From: Bacillus sp. ISL-51
GTDB taxonomy: Bacteria; Bacillota; Bacilli; Bacillales; Bacillaceae
Assembly (NCBI RefSeq): GCF_018613535.1
Contig: NZ_JAGGQB010000005.1
Coordinates: forward strand, 248,001-312,000
Reading direction: 5' to 3'
DNA: 64,000 bases
The position numbers and the translations under genes were made by a program. Below are positions 29,023 through 39,059 of the stretch, piece after piece. The notes below the pieces were generated by a model. The model had not been told where the DNA came from and ran no database searches. It was given only the letters and a program-made list of their open reading frames with translations. Each line of letters begins with the position of its first letter. Positions within the stretch are counted from its first letter, which is position 1.

Positions 29023-29711
29023 TCCCCCACTCTCCTTTGCTCCGAATCGCGGGAAACGATCTGGCCGTCACGGACGAAAATGATTCTGTTTGTACAGTCC
29101 GCCACCTCAGGTTCATGAGTGACGAGCACCACGGTCACGCCCTCGGCATTCAGTTCTGTGAACTGCTCCATAATGGAGATGCTTGTTTTCGTATCCAATG
29201 CGCCTGTCGGCTCGTCAGCCAAGATGAGCTTCGGCTCGTTGACAATCGCTCTTGCTATGGCTACGCGCTGCTTTTGGCCGCCCGACAGCTCATTCGGCAT
29301 GTGAAGCATCCGATCCGATAAGCCTACTTTTTCCAGCGCGTACTCCGACCGCTCCTCGCGTTCTTTTTTGCCGATGCCGGCGTATATCATGGGCAGTTCA
29401 ACATTTTTCTTCGCATTTAAACGGGGCAGCAGCTGAAATTGCTGAAACACAAATCCGATTGATTTGTTGCGGACTGCTGCAAGCTCTTTTTCCGTGCAGG
29501 AAGAAACGTCTTCACCCGCAAGTCTGTAACTCCCCGATGACGGTCTGTCAAGGCAGCCGATAATGTTCATAATCGTAGATTTTCCCGATCCTGACGGCCC
29601 CATAATCGACACGTATTCTCCCTCTTCAATCGTGAGGTCGATAGAGCGGAGCACATCAAACGTCTCCTTGCCGATCTGATAGCTCTTTTTCACCTTTGAA
29701 AGCTGAATCAT
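29019..29711 (-). CDS. yknY: ABC transporter ATPase YknY
   Basis: A 230-aa ATPase of the LolD/MacB group. Walker A GPSGSGKST (about 38-46), signature LSGGQKQR, Walker B LILADEPTGALD, and the H-loop histidine in VTHEPEVA. It energises YknZ. Overlapping and abutting junctions with yknZ and yknX indicate one operon. Confidence 0.95.
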   Translation of the reverse strand: MIQLSKVKKSYQIGKETFDVLRSIDLTIEEGEYVSIMGPSGSGKSTIMNIIGCLDRPSSGSYRLAGEDVSSCTEKELAAVRNKSIGFVFQQFQLLPRLNAKKNVELPMIYAGIGKKEREERSEYALEKVGLSDRMLHMPNELSGGQKQRVAIARAIVNEPKLILADEPTGALDTKTSISIMEQFTELNAEGVTVVLVTHEPEVADCTNRIIFVRDGQIVSRDSEQRRVGE

Positions 29712-30848
29712 TTACGCTTTCACATCCGTTCCGTCGGTCAAACTGTCAGCCGGATTCAGAATGACTTTATCATCCTTTGAAAGTCCCTCTTTTATCTCCG
29801 TCATCTGCTTTGCCGTATCGCCGACTTTGACCTTCACCCGTTTGGCCTTGCCGTCTTTTATCGTAAAGACGTAATGTTCATTATCTTCTTTTTTGACGGC
29901 CGTTGACGGAAGAGTATCAGCTTTTCGTTTGTCTGTTTCAATGTTCATGATCAATTTAAAACCCGGTTTGCCTTCCGGAAGGCTGCCGATCAGCTTGACC
30001 TGAAACGGGTACTGCACGGCTTGTTCCGTGTCTGCGCCTGAGGCTGTTCCTGACTTTTGATCGGGAACGAGGCCGACCGCTGTCACTCTGCCTTTCCACG
30101 TTTTATCCGGAATGGCGTCTGAGGTGATCGTTACCTTTTGCCCTTTTTTCACTTTCAGCGTATCGTATTCAGACAAACTTCCGGCTACGATGAGATGCTC
30201 CGGGTCGCCTATATGTATGATCGGTTCTTGAATATCTGATTTTTTAGAGGCCGCTTCATGATTGACCGAGATAACCGTTCCGTCCATCTCGCTCTTTACT
30301 TCAAGATCAGCCACTTGGTTTCTGAGAGATTGCTTTTGCAGCTCAGATTGCTTCAATTCAATTTCCGCCGTTTTTTGCTGAAGCTGTAAATCAGTCCGTT
30401 CAGATTCAATTTGTTTTTCAGCTTCTTTTTCTCCCACTTGCTTTGCCAGTTCTTTTTCTTTGCTGTTTAATGTGTTCAGTTTTTCTGTGATTTGACCGAT
30501 TTGCAGCCGTTTTGATTCTTCAGATAGCTCATTCTGTTCTTTATCAAGGTTCAGCTGCTCGTTTGTATAGGAGACTAAGGACGTTCCTTTTTTCACCTTG
30601 TCCCCTTCCTTTACTTTCACCTTATTAAGAGTGCCTTTATCAGCTTCATAAAAGACATACTGTTCATTTGAAAATTTTAGTGTTCCCGGCACCATAACGG
30701 TCGATGAGATTTCCTGTTTTTCCAAGGTTCCTGTTTCAATCTTTTCCCCGGCGCTGCCGCTAGCGGGAGCGGCAGACCGGTAAATATTTATACCGATGAA
30801 TGCTGCGATAATAACTGCGATGCCGATTCCGATCCATATTTTTTTCAT
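29712..30848 (-). CDS. yknX: Membrane fusion protein YknX
   Basis: A 378-aa HlyD-like adaptor: an N-terminal anchor helix (about 4-24), a barrel-sandwich half around residues 55-95, a long coiled-coil hairpin (about 98-180, rich in E, K, Q and L), the second half VKSEMDGTVISV, then a beta-barrel. The ATG at MKKIWIG follows the yknW stop by one base and has AGGTG upstream; this start is preferred to one three codons earlier inside yknW. Confidence 0.92.
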   Translation of the reverse strand: MKKIWIGIGIAVIIAAFIGINIYRSAAPASGSAGEKIETGTLEKQEISSTVMVPGTLKFSNEQYVFYEADKGTLNKVKVKEGDKVKKGTSLVSYTNEQLNLDKEQNELSEESKRLQIGQITEKLNTLNSKEKELAKQVGEKEAEKQIESERTDLQLQQKTAEIELKQSELQKQSLRNQVADLEVKSEMDGTVISVNHEAASKKSDIQEPIIHIGDPEHLIVAGSLSEYDTLKVKKGQKVTITSDAIPDKTWKGRVTAVGLVPDQKSGTASGADTEQAVQYPFQVKLIGSLPEGKPGFKLIMNIETDKRKADTLPSTAVKKEDNEHYVFTIKDGKAKRVKVKVGDTAKQMTEIKEGLSKDDKVILNPADSLTDGTDVKA

Positions 30849-30849
30849 G

Positions 30850-31545
30850 TTACGCACCTGCCACTGAATTTACCAGTCCTCCGAGAAGCGAGAACAAGAG
30901 CATGATAACAAACAAAACGATTGCTGAAATCCAGGCCGCTTTTTTAGAAATGCCGCCTGTATGATGCAGACCTGCAGCAAGCAGAATATAGCTCCAGATG
31001 CTGAAGATTTCGATCGAGCTTAAAAAGACCGCCGCTGACTTGCCTGCGGGTATGATACTTGCCAAAGACGTGACACTGTAAATTGAGTTTGCATCAGTGA
31101 AATAGATAACAAGGCCGTTAATGACTAAGCCGATGTTTGAAATAAAGGCCGTGAATAGACCGAGAGAGAGCATTTTTTTGTAGGTCGTGACACCGCCTGA
31201 GATTTTCACGCACAGCCAATAAATTAACGGAACGATAAACAGCGCGAGAATGCCGCCAAAGATGCCGCCGAAAATCGTACCGTATTTCGTAATGGATTTG
31301 GTCATTTCTATCTGTTCATCCGTCAATCCCTCAAGTGACGAGCTTTTCAGAATTTCATCATAATTCATCCCCAGTCCCTGTAACATATAGCCGACTGCAA
31401 TGAGAACAATGACAATGAAGAGCGGAATGCCTATGATCGGCTTTTCTCTTAATCTTTTAAATTGAACAACGGGACTTGTGATCACGCCGAAGAGAGACGG
31501 CTTTTCCGTTACTGCGGTATTGCTTTTTTCAACATTTGGTTCCAT
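30850..31545 (-). CDS. yknW: Yip1-domain membrane protein YknW
   Basis: A 231-aa integral membrane protein with five predicted helices (about 38-58, 94-114, 128-150, 168-190, 205-228), the Yip1/YIF1 fold. In B. subtilis YknW is needed for assembly of the YknXYZ transporter. It is the first gene after the sigma-W promoter. Confidence 0.9.
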   Translation of the reverse strand: MEPNVEKSNTAVTEKPSLFGVITSPVVQFKRLREKPIIGIPLFIVIVLIAVGYMLQGLGMNYDEILKSSSLEGLTDEQIEMTKSITKYGTIFGGIFGGILALFIVPLIYWLCVKISGGVTTYKKMLSLGLFTAFISNIGLVINGLVIYFTDANSIYSVTSLASIIPAGKSAAVFLSSIEIFSIWSYILLAAGLHHTGGISKKAAWISAIVLFVIMLLFSLLGGLVNSVAGA

Positions 31546-31581
31546 TTTGCTGATCCCTCCTATGTATATTCAGTTTATAGT

Positions 31582-31607
31582 TACGCATGAGGCTTGGAGA
31601 AGTTTCA
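31582..31607 (-). promoter_or_regulatory. Sigma-W promoter of yknWXYZ
   Basis: Minus strand: TGAAAC (31602-31607), a 16-bp spacer and CGTA (31582-31585) match the SigW consensus exactly. This envelope-stress sigma factor is known to drive yknWXYZ in B. subtilis. Confidence 0.85.
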
Positions 31608-31679
31608 TTTTTTCACCGCATACGCATTTATGCTAAATTGTAACATAAATCCAGTTCGTTTTCGTTCCATTATTAAGTA

Positions 31680-31712
31680 AAAATGCCTCCGCTGAGGGAA
31701 GGCATTTTTTAC
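31680..31712 (-). terminator. yknUV terminator
   Basis: AAAATGCCT and AGGCATTTTTT pair around an 11-nt loop just past the yknV stop. Confidence 0.8.
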
Positions 31713-31714
31713 TG

Positions 31715-33523
31715 TCATGATATGCTGTACTGCGCTTTAACGAGTCCCGCGTATATACCGTTATGCTTCATTAGCTCGGCATGATTTCCTTCCTCGATCT
31801 TTTTACCGTGATCAAGGACGATAATCCGGTCGGCATCACGGATTGTAGACAGCCTATGGGCGATCATGACCGCTGTCCGGTCCTTTAAAAGCGTCCGCAG
31901 CGCATGCTGGATCTTCACCTCGGTTTCGGTGTCAATGCTTGCGGTCGCTTCATCCAGTATTAATATGGAAGGGTCGCAAAGAAGAGCTCTCGCAAAGGAA
32001 ATGAGCTGACGCTGTCCGGCAGATAAAACATTGCCCCGCTCTTCTACCTCGGTGTTATACCCCTTCGCGAGATTTGATATAAATTCATCCGCGCCGACGG
32101 CTTTTGCCGCCTCTATGACTTCTTGATCAGAAGCTTCCGGCCTTCCGAATCTGATGTTTTCCATGATCGTTCCCGAGAAGATAAATGTCTCCTGAAGCAC
32201 GATACTGATTTTTGCACGCAAATCGGAAAGTGACAGGTCTGCAATCGGTATTCCGTCTATCGCAACCGTCCCTCCCGTCGCATCGTAAAATCGGCTGATT
32301 AAATTCGCAATCGTCGTTTTGCCGCTGCCCGTATGTCCTACTAGAGCAAGAGTCGTTCCCGCCGGGACAGCGAAAGAGACGTCAGAAAGCGCCTTGCGTT
32401 TTTGATCATATGAAAATTCAACTTGATGAAATTGAATATCTCCCTTCATATGCGGAAGGCGGACTGCATTTTGTTTTTCTTTCACATTCGGCTTCTCATC
32501 TAAAAACTCAAATATCCGTTCTGACGACGCCATTCCGATTAACAGCTGATTATACACTTGGCCCAGTCTTGAAATCGGCTCCCAAAACATTCCCAGGTAA
32601 AACGCAAATGAAACAAAAACACCTATCGTAATCGCTCCGTTCATCATCAATGCAGCTCCGTACCAGATCAAAACAGCGGTTCCGACCGCATTGGTCAAAT
32701 CAACGAGCGGCCTGAAAATGGCGTTTTTTTTCGTTGCTTCCTGCCATGAACGGTAATTTTCCTGATTTATGCCGTCAAAGTATGCCATATTTTCGTTTTC
32801 CTGCGTAAACGCTTGTGTAACCCGGATGCCTTGGATGCTTTCATTCAAATGAGAATTCAGCTTTGATTGCTTCAGACGGACTGTCTGCCATGAACGGCGG
32901 ATGCGTTTCCGTAAGCTTGTCGAAATAAAAAACATAATCGGCAGCGTAATCATAATGGCCACTGTCAGCTGCGGGCTTAACGTGAGCAAAATAACAAAAA
33001 TACCCAAAAGAAGCAGCAAGTCAGTTAATAGATTAATAACGCCGCTCGTAAATAAATCCTGCAGAGAATTAATATCATTCATAATTCTGACTAAGATCGA
33101 ACCCGCCGATCTTTGGTCAAAGAAGCGATGAGACAAACGCTGGACATGTGTAAACAAATGCTTTCTCAGATCGTAAATGACATGCTGGCCAAGCCGGTTC
33201 ATCCAGCGGATTCTTAACATATTCGAAGCGTAATTAAGTACATATAACCCGCCGATGACAAAGATCAGCTGAACAAGCAGCCCGGTATTTCTGTCGGTAA
33301 TTGCTTTGTCCAGCACATAAACTCCGATGAGAACCGGAACGATCAGCCGGACTGCCGTTCCGATAAACACCGTTAAAAACGAAAGCGGCAGCAAATGTTT
33401 TCTGTACGGTTTCACATAGCTCAGAAGCCGCCACATTTGCCCCCAATTAAAAGGCTTTTCGATGATTTCATCAGATGTGTAATAAAAACGTTTCATCACG
33501 GTTTGTTTTTTCGTCCCGTCCAT
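31715..33523 (-). CDS. yknV: ABC exporter half-transporter YknV
   Basis: A 602-aa fused membrane/ATPase exporter subunit. Six N-terminal helices (about 40-330) are followed by a nucleotide-binding domain with Walker A GHTGSGKT, signature LSAGQRQ, Walker B ILILDEAT and the H-loop AHRLST. The signature reads LSAGQ and not LSGGQ. With YknU, which ends 8 nt upstream, it is expected to form a heterodimeric multidrug-type exporter. Substrate unknown. Confidence 0.9.
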   Translation of the reverse strand: MDGTKKQTVMKRFYYTSDEIIEKPFNWGQMWRLLSYVKPYRKHLLPLSFLTVFIGTAVRLIVPVLIGVYVLDKAITDRNTGLLVQLIFVIGGLYVLNYASNMLRIRWMNRLGQHVIYDLRKHLFTHVQRLSHRFFDQRSAGSILVRIMNDINSLQDLFTSGVINLLTDLLLLLGIFVILLTLSPQLTVAIMITLPIMFFISTSLRKRIRRSWQTVRLKQSKLNSHLNESIQGIRVTQAFTQENENMAYFDGINQENYRSWQEATKKNAIFRPLVDLTNAVGTAVLIWYGAALMMNGAITIGVFVSFAFYLGMFWEPISRLGQVYNQLLIGMASSERIFEFLDEKPNVKEKQNAVRLPHMKGDIQFHQVEFSYDQKRKALSDVSFAVPAGTTLALVGHTGSGKTTIANLISRFYDATGGTVAIDGIPIADLSLSDLRAKISIVLQETFIFSGTIMENIRFGRPEASDQEVIEAAKAVGADEFISNLAKGYNTEVEERGNVLSAGQRQLISFARALLCDPSILILDEATASIDTETEVKIQHALRTLLKDRTAVMIAHRLSTIRDADRIIVLDHGKKIEEGNHAELMKHNGIYAGLVKAQYSIS

Positions 33524-33531
33524 GCGGCCCC

Positions 33532-35289
33532 CTATCCGACCCGATGCGGCATTTGCACCGCTTCCAGATCTTTGTACTGAATATCATGGATTTTTTTGTA
33601 ATAGCCGGACTTCCCAAGAAGCTCTTCATGAGTGCCTCTTTCTGTTACGGCTCCGTCCTGTAAAACCAGAATTTCATCTGCATGCTTTAATGATGAGATT
33701 CGGTGCGCGATGATAAACGTAATGCGATTTTTCATTACCTCTTTTAACCCCTCCTGTATGTTTTGCTCTGTTTCCATATCCACAGCGCTTGTCGCATCAT
33801 CCAGCAATAAAATGTCAGGCTGTAAGCAGATGGCCCTTGCAATGGCGATCCGCTGTTTTTGGCCGCCTGACAAGCCCAGCCCCCTTTCCCCAAGCACGGT
33901 GTCATACCCGTCAGGAAGCTCCATAACAAAGTCATGGGCCTGGGCTTTTTTAGCCGCCTCAATGACATCCTCCATTGCGGCTTCTGGATTTCCATATGAA
34001 ATATTCGATCTTATCGTCGAAGAAAACAGAAACGATTCTTGAAACACGACACCGATTCGGGAACGCAATGACTGTAAAGAGAACTCAGAAAGCGGCTTGC
34101 CATCCAAGAAAATCATTCCGCCTGACGGTTCGTAAAACCGGCTTAAAAGCTGAGTAATTGTGCTTTTACCTGAGCCGGTCGGCCCCAGCAATCCGATAAC
34201 CTTCCCGCGTCCAGCTTCAAAACTGACGCTGCTGAGCGCTTGTTTGGATTCCGTTCCGTAGCTAAATGACACGCCGCTGAATTGAACAGCGCCTTTCACA
34301 CCCTCAATGACTGCCGCACCGGGGTGATCTTTCATTTCTTCTTGTTGATCCAAAATGTCTAACAATCGTTCGCTTGATGCTTTCGCTTGGGAGAACATAT
34401 TAATGACAAAGCCCAAGTTCATAATCGGCCACATCATATAATTGACAAGACTGAAAAACGCCACCAGTTCACCGGGATTGAGCTGGTTTTGCATAACAAG
34501 ATAGCCTCCGTAAGAAAGAAGTGCCACGATAGAAATGTTACCGATCAGCTCCATTAACGGAAAGTAAGCTGACCAGATCGAGGATGTCTTTAGAAAGGTC
34601 GAGCGGTATTCCTGATTCGCTTTATTAAATCCGCTGGTTTGAAAGTCTTCTCTGGACAGCGATTTCACGGTATGAATACCGCTGATATTTTCTTGAACTT
34701 TCGTGTTGAGGCTTGCGAATGATGTTCTGACGCTTCTGAAGGCAGGATGGACTTTTTTATCAAACCTGTATACTGCGGCGGCTAAAAATGGCAGAACAGC
34801 GATTGTCACGATGGTGAGGGAAACTGAGTAGTAACACATGACGCTTAAACTGACCGAGACGAGCAGAATAAAACGAATGAATTCAGCGAGGCCGTATGAT
34901 AAGAAAAAACGGAGGCCTTCGACGTCCGCAGTAAGACGGGACATTAAGTCCCCCGTTTTGGCGTTATCATAATAAGAAAAAGACAGCCTTTGCAGCTTGC
35001 CGTACAGTCCGTTTCTTAGCTGATAAACCGATCGAATACCGAACATGTCACCTAAATATTGATGAAAAAACGTAGCGGCTCCTTTTATGAGCATGACTCC
35101 GATAAACCCGAGACCGATCCATGCAGCAAGCTGGAATTGACCGCCCAGCACGATGTCGTCAATTGTAATTTGCAAGATGACAGGATAGACAACGGTAATG
35201 GCAATTGTAATGAGCATCGCAAGAATCGACCATATAAATATGTTTTTGAACGGCCAATAATAATGTTTTAATCTTTTAAATGTATTCAT
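33532..35289 (-). CDS. yknU: ABC exporter half-transporter YknU
   Basis: A 585-aa exporter subunit with six helices then an ATPase domain: Walker A GPTGSGKST, canonical LSGGQKQR, Walker B LLLDDATSAVD. The D-loop side has an aspartate where YknV has a glutamate after Walker B (LLDDAT versus LLDEAT); such asymmetry is usual in heterodimeric exporters where one ATP site is degenerate. The ATG at MNTFKRLKH gives the family length of 585 and has AAAGGTG upstream. Confidence 0.9.
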   Translation of the reverse strand: MNTFKRLKHYYWPFKNIFIWSILAMLITIAITVVYPVILQITIDDIVLGGQFQLAAWIGLGFIGVMLIKGAATFFHQYLGDMFGIRSVYQLRNGLYGKLQRLSFSYYDNAKTGDLMSRLTADVEGLRFFLSYGLAEFIRFILLVSVSLSVMCYYSVSLTIVTIAVLPFLAAAVYRFDKKVHPAFRSVRTSFASLNTKVQENISGIHTVKSLSREDFQTSGFNKANQEYRSTFLKTSSIWSAYFPLMELIGNISIVALLSYGGYLVMQNQLNPGELVAFFSLVNYMMWPIMNLGFVINMFSQAKASSERLLDILDQQEEMKDHPGAAVIEGVKGAVQFSGVSFSYGTESKQALSSVSFEAGRGKVIGLLGPTGSGKSTITQLLSRFYEPSGGMIFLDGKPLSEFSLQSLRSRIGVVFQESFLFSSTIRSNISYGNPEAAMEDVIEAAKKAQAHDFVMELPDGYDTVLGERGLGLSGGQKQRIAIARAICLQPDILLLDDATSAVDMETEQNIQEGLKEVMKNRITFIIAHRISSLKHADEILVLQDGAVTERGTHEELLGKSGYYKKIHDIQYKDLEAVQMPHRVG

Positions 35290-35457
35290 GGGCATGCACC
35301 TTTCCGATATGATTGTTTTTACTATATCCGTCCCATCATTTAAATTCCATAATTTTCCCAAAAATCAGTCAGAAGATGTATCTTTTCTCCAACCGGCGCC
35401 CGTAAGAACCTTACAAAACATCATTGTATGCTGATGCAATCAGAAGATATGCAAATA

Positions 35458-35496
35458 AAAAAACCGGATGGCAGTCATGCTCATCCGGTTTTTCTC
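35458..35496 (-). terminator. Molybdopterin operon terminator
   Basis: AAAAACCGGATG and CATCCGGTTTTT pair around a short loop. The stem reaches the moaD stop codon. Confidence 0.85.
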
Positions 35497-35728
35497 ATCC
35501 TCCGCTTACCGGAGGGATAAAGGCGATTGTATCGCCAGTCGATAATATGATGTTTTCTTTTACGTACGTTTCATTTACCGCTATCATCGCATTGTCAATT
35601 GCGTGAAGGGCGTATTGCTCTTTTAACAGCGTTTTAATTTCCGAAATTGCAGCCTGCTTCTCGTCAAGCTCTATGACAGATGTTCCGGCCTGCTCGGCAA
35701 GTCCTGCGAATAAAAGAACTTTAATCAT
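35495..35728 (-). CDS. moaD: Molybdopterin synthase small subunit MoaD
   Basis: A 77-aa ubiquitin-like sulfur carrier ending in the required Gly-Gly (PPVSGG), which is adenylated by MoeB and thiocarboxylated before giving sulfur to precursor Z with MoaE. The ATG at MIKVLLFAG overlaps the last 8 nt of moaE and has GGAGAT upstream; it gives the standard length. Confidence 0.95.
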   Translation of the reverse strand: MIKVLLFAGLAEQAGTSVIELDEKQAAISEIKTLLKEQYALHAIDNAMIAVNETYVKENIILSTGDTIAFIPPVSGG

Positions 35729-36194
35729 GGCTATCTCCTTTTTCGAAATCCGGTTTTCCGTTTGGATAAGCAGTCGTTTCAAGCTGGTCGCCTATCCATT
35801 CTTCACCGTCTTCCCATATTTCTTTTTTCCAAATCGGCACGATCTGTTTAATACGTTCAATCGCGTATTCATTCGCCTCGTATGCGGCCTTTCTGTGCGG
35901 TGAGGAGACCGCAATGACGACTGCCGCCTCGCCGATATCGAGGACGCCGACCCGGTGGGTGATCGCCGTCTCTGCCCCCTCCCATTTCGCGCTGATTTCC
36001 GCGCCGATTTGAGCTAGCATTTGAACAGCCATCGGCTCATAGGCTTCATATTCAAGCCTCACAGTCCGGCGGCCGGCCGTCCACTCTCTCACCGTGCCGA
36101 TAAACGTGGTGATTGCGCCGGCTTCACGTTTTTCAACTTTTTTTACGATATCTTCTGTAATGATAGGTTCTGTTGTGATTTGAAAACGGTTCAT
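35721..36194 (-). CDS. moaE: Molybdopterin synthase large subunit MoaE
   Basis: A 157-aa catalytic subunit. [12 protein letters not shown] near residues 33-44, the HRVG motif and HRKAAY are the conserved substrate-binding stretches, and the catalytic lysine lies in PIWKKE. It directly follows mobB. Confidence 0.95.
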   Translation of the reverse strand: MNRFQITTEPIITEDIVKKVEKREAGAITTFIGTVREWTAGRRTVRLEYEAYEPMAVQMLAQIGAEISAKWEGAETAITHRVGVLDIGEAAVVIAVSSPHRKAAYEANEYAIERIKQIVPIWKKEIWEDGEEWIGDQLETTAYPNGKPDFEKGDSHD

Positions 36195-36716
36195 TTATGC
36201 AGATTCCCCCTTCAGCTGTGAAAGCACAAACGTAACGGCAGCCGGATCATCCGCATGAAACACAGGCAATCCCGGCTGTGCCGCTGCAAGCTCCATATTT
36301 CTGCAGACAACGGCGATTACGCGCTCTAATTGCCGCAGCTTTTGCCATTCTTCTTTATTTTTAATCATCACGATTTTCGGATACGGTTCACGCTTAAACC
36401 CCTCAATAAGCAGACAGTCCGTCCCAAGAAAACCGTACAGGCCGATCAGACGCGTGAGGTCCCATTTCCTGCGCACCGTGAGCTGCAAGACGCCAGCACC
36501 CTCAACTGCCGTAATATCGGCTCCAGCCGCCAATAAGCGCTCCGAATCTTTCCCTTCAGAAAACGGATCGGGCTCGCCGCCATGGCCGTGATGTTTTAAA
36601 CAGCCCACTTTTAATTCCTTCGGAGCAGACGCCAGCACCCGTTCGATAAACGTCGTTTTTCCGCTGTTTTGAAAGCCTACGACCTGGAGGATCGGGAAAG
36701 AATTGACCACGGCCAT
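36195..36716 (-). CDS. mobB: Molybdopterin-guanine dinucleotide biosynthesis adaptor MobB
   Basis: A 173-aa P-loop GTP-binding protein: Walker A GFQNSGKTT (about 13-21), KHHGHG and LLIEGFKREPYPK. It assists MobA in attaching GMP to molybdopterin. Its first 40 nt overlap the 3' end of moeA, a long overlap in a different frame. Confidence 0.93.
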   Translation of the reverse strand: MAVVNSFPILQVVGFQNSGKTTFIERVLASAPKELKVGCLKHHGHGGEPDPFSEGKDSERLLAAGADITAVEGAGVLQLTVRRKWDLTRLIGLYGFLGTDCLLIEGFKREPYPKIVMIKNKEEWQKLRQLERVIAVVCRNMELAAAQPGLPVFHADDPAAVTFVLSQLKGESA

Positions 36717-37969
36717 TCACTTCCATTCTCATCGCGGATAAGGAGCGCATAAACCGTCCGGCCCGCTTCATGTCCCCTCGTGCCGCCCGGTAAAATAATG
36801 AACGCATTCGCCTCTGCAAGGGACGTTACGGAGCTTGATTTGTCCAAACCGACCGGTGACGCCATCATCTTGCCACCCTCGTGATAAACGAACGCCCGAA
36901 CAAATCTTGTAAACGGATTCGGCTTCGGAAAATCATTTGTCAGCACGGCCTCAGCCCATCCTGAGTGAGGCTTTTCATTAAGGAGCCATGTCTGGATCAT
37001 CGGCTTTACAAACAGCGTAAAGCCGACATAACATGCGGACGGATTGCCTGAAAGGCCGAACAGCAGCATGTCATTTGCCCGGGCTACGGTTGTGACGCTC
37101 CCCGGCCGCATTGCAACTTTATTAAATAAAACCTCCGCGCCGAGTTTTTCATAAATGTCAGGAAGAAAATCAAAATCACCGACAGACACGCCGCCTGTAG
37201 TGATCAGAAAGTCAACTTTTTTCATTGCTTCCTTCACCGCAGCGTAGCTGTCTTCAAAATCGTCGGAGATTTTGCCTAAATCAAGAGGGACCGCCCCCGC
37301 TTCAATGACCTGGGCATATACCATTGCCGCGTTGCTGTTGCGGATTTTACCCGGCTCAAGCGGGTCGCTGACATGGAGCAGCTCCGTTCCGGTGGCGATA
37401 ATGCCGACAACGGGTTTTCTGACAACCGGAACGGACGCATAGCCGAAGGTTGCTAACAGTGCGGTCACTCCTGGCGTAATTTTCGTTCCTTTTTTTAATA
37501 GGGAGCTGCCCTTTTGCGCATCTTCTCCTTGACGGGAGATATTATCACCCTCATGAAACGGGCGTTTCACTGACATGTAAACCGTGCCGTTTTCCGAAAA
37601 CGTTTTGGTCAGCTCAAGCATGACGACGGCATCCGCGCCTTTTGGGATCTGCGCTCCGGTCATAATGCGGACCGCTTCATACGGGCCAAGCTCTTTTTCT
37701 GATACGGCGCCGGCTCCGATATGGTCAATCACCGCAAACTTGACTTCATTTTCCCGCGAAGCCGCCTTTGTATCGCGAGCCCTGATGGCAAACCCGTCAT
37801 ATGGAGAACGATCAAAGGCAGGCACATCATGGTCGGCTTTAACGTCCTCCGCCAAATAGCGGTGAAGGCTGTCCTCCAGCCCCACCCATTCTGTTTCCCC
37901 TTGTTTTTTATATTGACTTACACGGCGAACCGCCTCATCTACCTGTATCGGTGTTCTTTTTTCCAGCAT
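36677..37969 (-). CDS. moeA: Molybdopterin molybdenumtransferase MoeA
   Basis: A 430-aa enzyme that inserts molybdate into adenylylated molybdopterin. DRSPYDGFAIRA near 53-64, IMTGAQIPKGADAVV, TTGGVSVGDFDFLPD and FGLSGNPSACYVGF are the family motifs. It lies between moeB and mobB in a tightly packed operon. The C-terminus runs 40 nt into mobB. Confidence 0.95.
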   Translation of the reverse strand: MLEKRTPIQVDEAVRRVSQYKKQGETEWVGLEDSLHRYLAEDVKADHDVPAFDRSPYDGFAIRARDTKAASRENEVKFAVIDHIGAGAVSEKELGPYEAVRIMTGAQIPKGADAVVMLELTKTFSENGTVYMSVKRPFHEGDNISRQGEDAQKGSSLLKKGTKITPGVTALLATFGYASVPVVRKPVVGIIATGTELLHVSDPLEPGKIRNSNAAMVYAQVIEAGAVPLDLGKISDDFEDSYAAVKEAMKKVDFLITTGGVSVGDFDFLPDIYEKLGAEVLFNKVAMRPGSVTTVARANDMLLFGLSGNPSACYVGFTLFVKPMIQTWLLNEKPHSGWAEAVLTNDFPKPNPFTRFVRAFVYHEGGKMMASPVGLDKSSSVTSLAEANAFIILPGGTRGHEAGRTVYALLIRDENGSEWPWSILSRSSRS

Positions 37970-37987
37970 ATAGATCCCCTCCTGTTG

Positions 37988-39007
37988 TTACAGCCCAATC
38001 ACTCTTGCCAAAACTGAATTTGCTTCTGTTATGTCATTTGTACCGTGAATCAGCGCACGGCCGTCTTGAAAAATGACGATTCTGAAACGCTCATACGATA
38101 TGTGCAGCAGAAATTCATTCGCTTCGACTTTCCCGATCAGCTTCAGCCGTTTTACAAGCTCTTGTTTCGGCAGCCGTTTTAAAGCATCCGATCTGATTTG
38201 AACAGTGTCTCTTCCGCATAACACGCTTGCTTTCGGCCTGTTTTCAGGCTGCAAATACGGATACTCGGGCTCCAGGCCGCAGGACGGACAATGATCCCGC
38301 TTGATATGATCTACATTTATGCTCATATTGCTGTTATTCCACACATCAAAGGTGGCAAAGCGCCGATTGACTGTTTTCACATTACCTGTCAGCAGTTTAA
38401 GCGCCTCAGCCTGCTGATATGCAGAGACGATATGAACCGCAGGAGGAATAATGCCGGCCGTATCACATGTCGCCCCGCCCACTGGTATTTGCTCAAACAG
38501 GCATGACAAACACGGCGTAACTCCCGGAATAATCGTCATATACATCCCTTGGCTGCTGACACAGGCCCCGTAAATCCAAGGCGTCTTCGTTTTTTGCGCA
38601 AGATCATTTATCAGCATTCTCGTTTCAAAATTATCAGTCGCGTCCACTACGCAATCAGCCGCTTCTATAAGGGGCTGAAGGGTTTCAGCCGTACCTTCCG
38701 CCACATAGGCATCTATATGTATTTCACTGTTGATCGCCAAAAGACGCGATTTTGCCGCCATCGCTTTCGGCATGCGCTGTCTCGCGTCTTCTTCCGTATA
38801 CAGCTGCTGTCTTTGTAAATTGCTCCATTCCACATAGTCCCGGTCTATAATCGCCATGCGGCCTATTCCGGCTCTCGCAAGGCCTTCCGCGCCGGCTGTT
38901 CCGAGGGCGCCGGCTCCGACGATCAGCACGCTGCTGTCAGCCAGTGCCTTCTGTCCTTCTTCCCCTATCGGCTTAAATCTCGTCTGCCGTGAATAGCGCT
39001 CTTCCAT
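37988..39007 (-). CDS. moeB: MoaD-adenylating enzyme MoeB (ThiF family)
   Basis: A 339-aa E1-like enzyme: ATP motif [17 protein letters not shown] near 31-47, Arg/Gln motif [22 protein letters not shown], a zinc CxxC pair (C-L-S-C and CPSC), and a catalytic Cys region CDTAG. The C-terminal extension after about residue 250 includes a short domain seen in Bacillus MoeB/ThiF proteins. It activates the MoaD C-terminus. Confidence 0.9.
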   Translation of the reverse strand: MEERYSRQTRFKPIGEEGQKALADSSVLIVGAGALGTAGAEGLARAGIGRMAIIDRDYVEWSNLQRQQLYTEEDARQRMPKAMAAKSRLLAINSEIHIDAYVAEGTAETLQPLIEAADCVVDATDNFETRMLINDLAQKTKTPWIYGACVSSQGMYMTIIPGVTPCLSCLFEQIPVGGATCDTAGIIPPAVHIVSAYQQAEALKLLTGNVKTVNRRFATFDVWNNSNMSINVDHIKRDHCPSCGLEPEYPYLQPENRPKASVLCGRDTVQIRSDALKRLPKQELVKRLKLIGKVEANEFLLHISYERFRIVIFQDGRALIHGTNDITEANSVLARVIGL

Positions 39008-39059
39008 CTGTATTGTCCCCTTGCCTTTTTTATTTCCATCATATCATGTTTCTTCCCGC

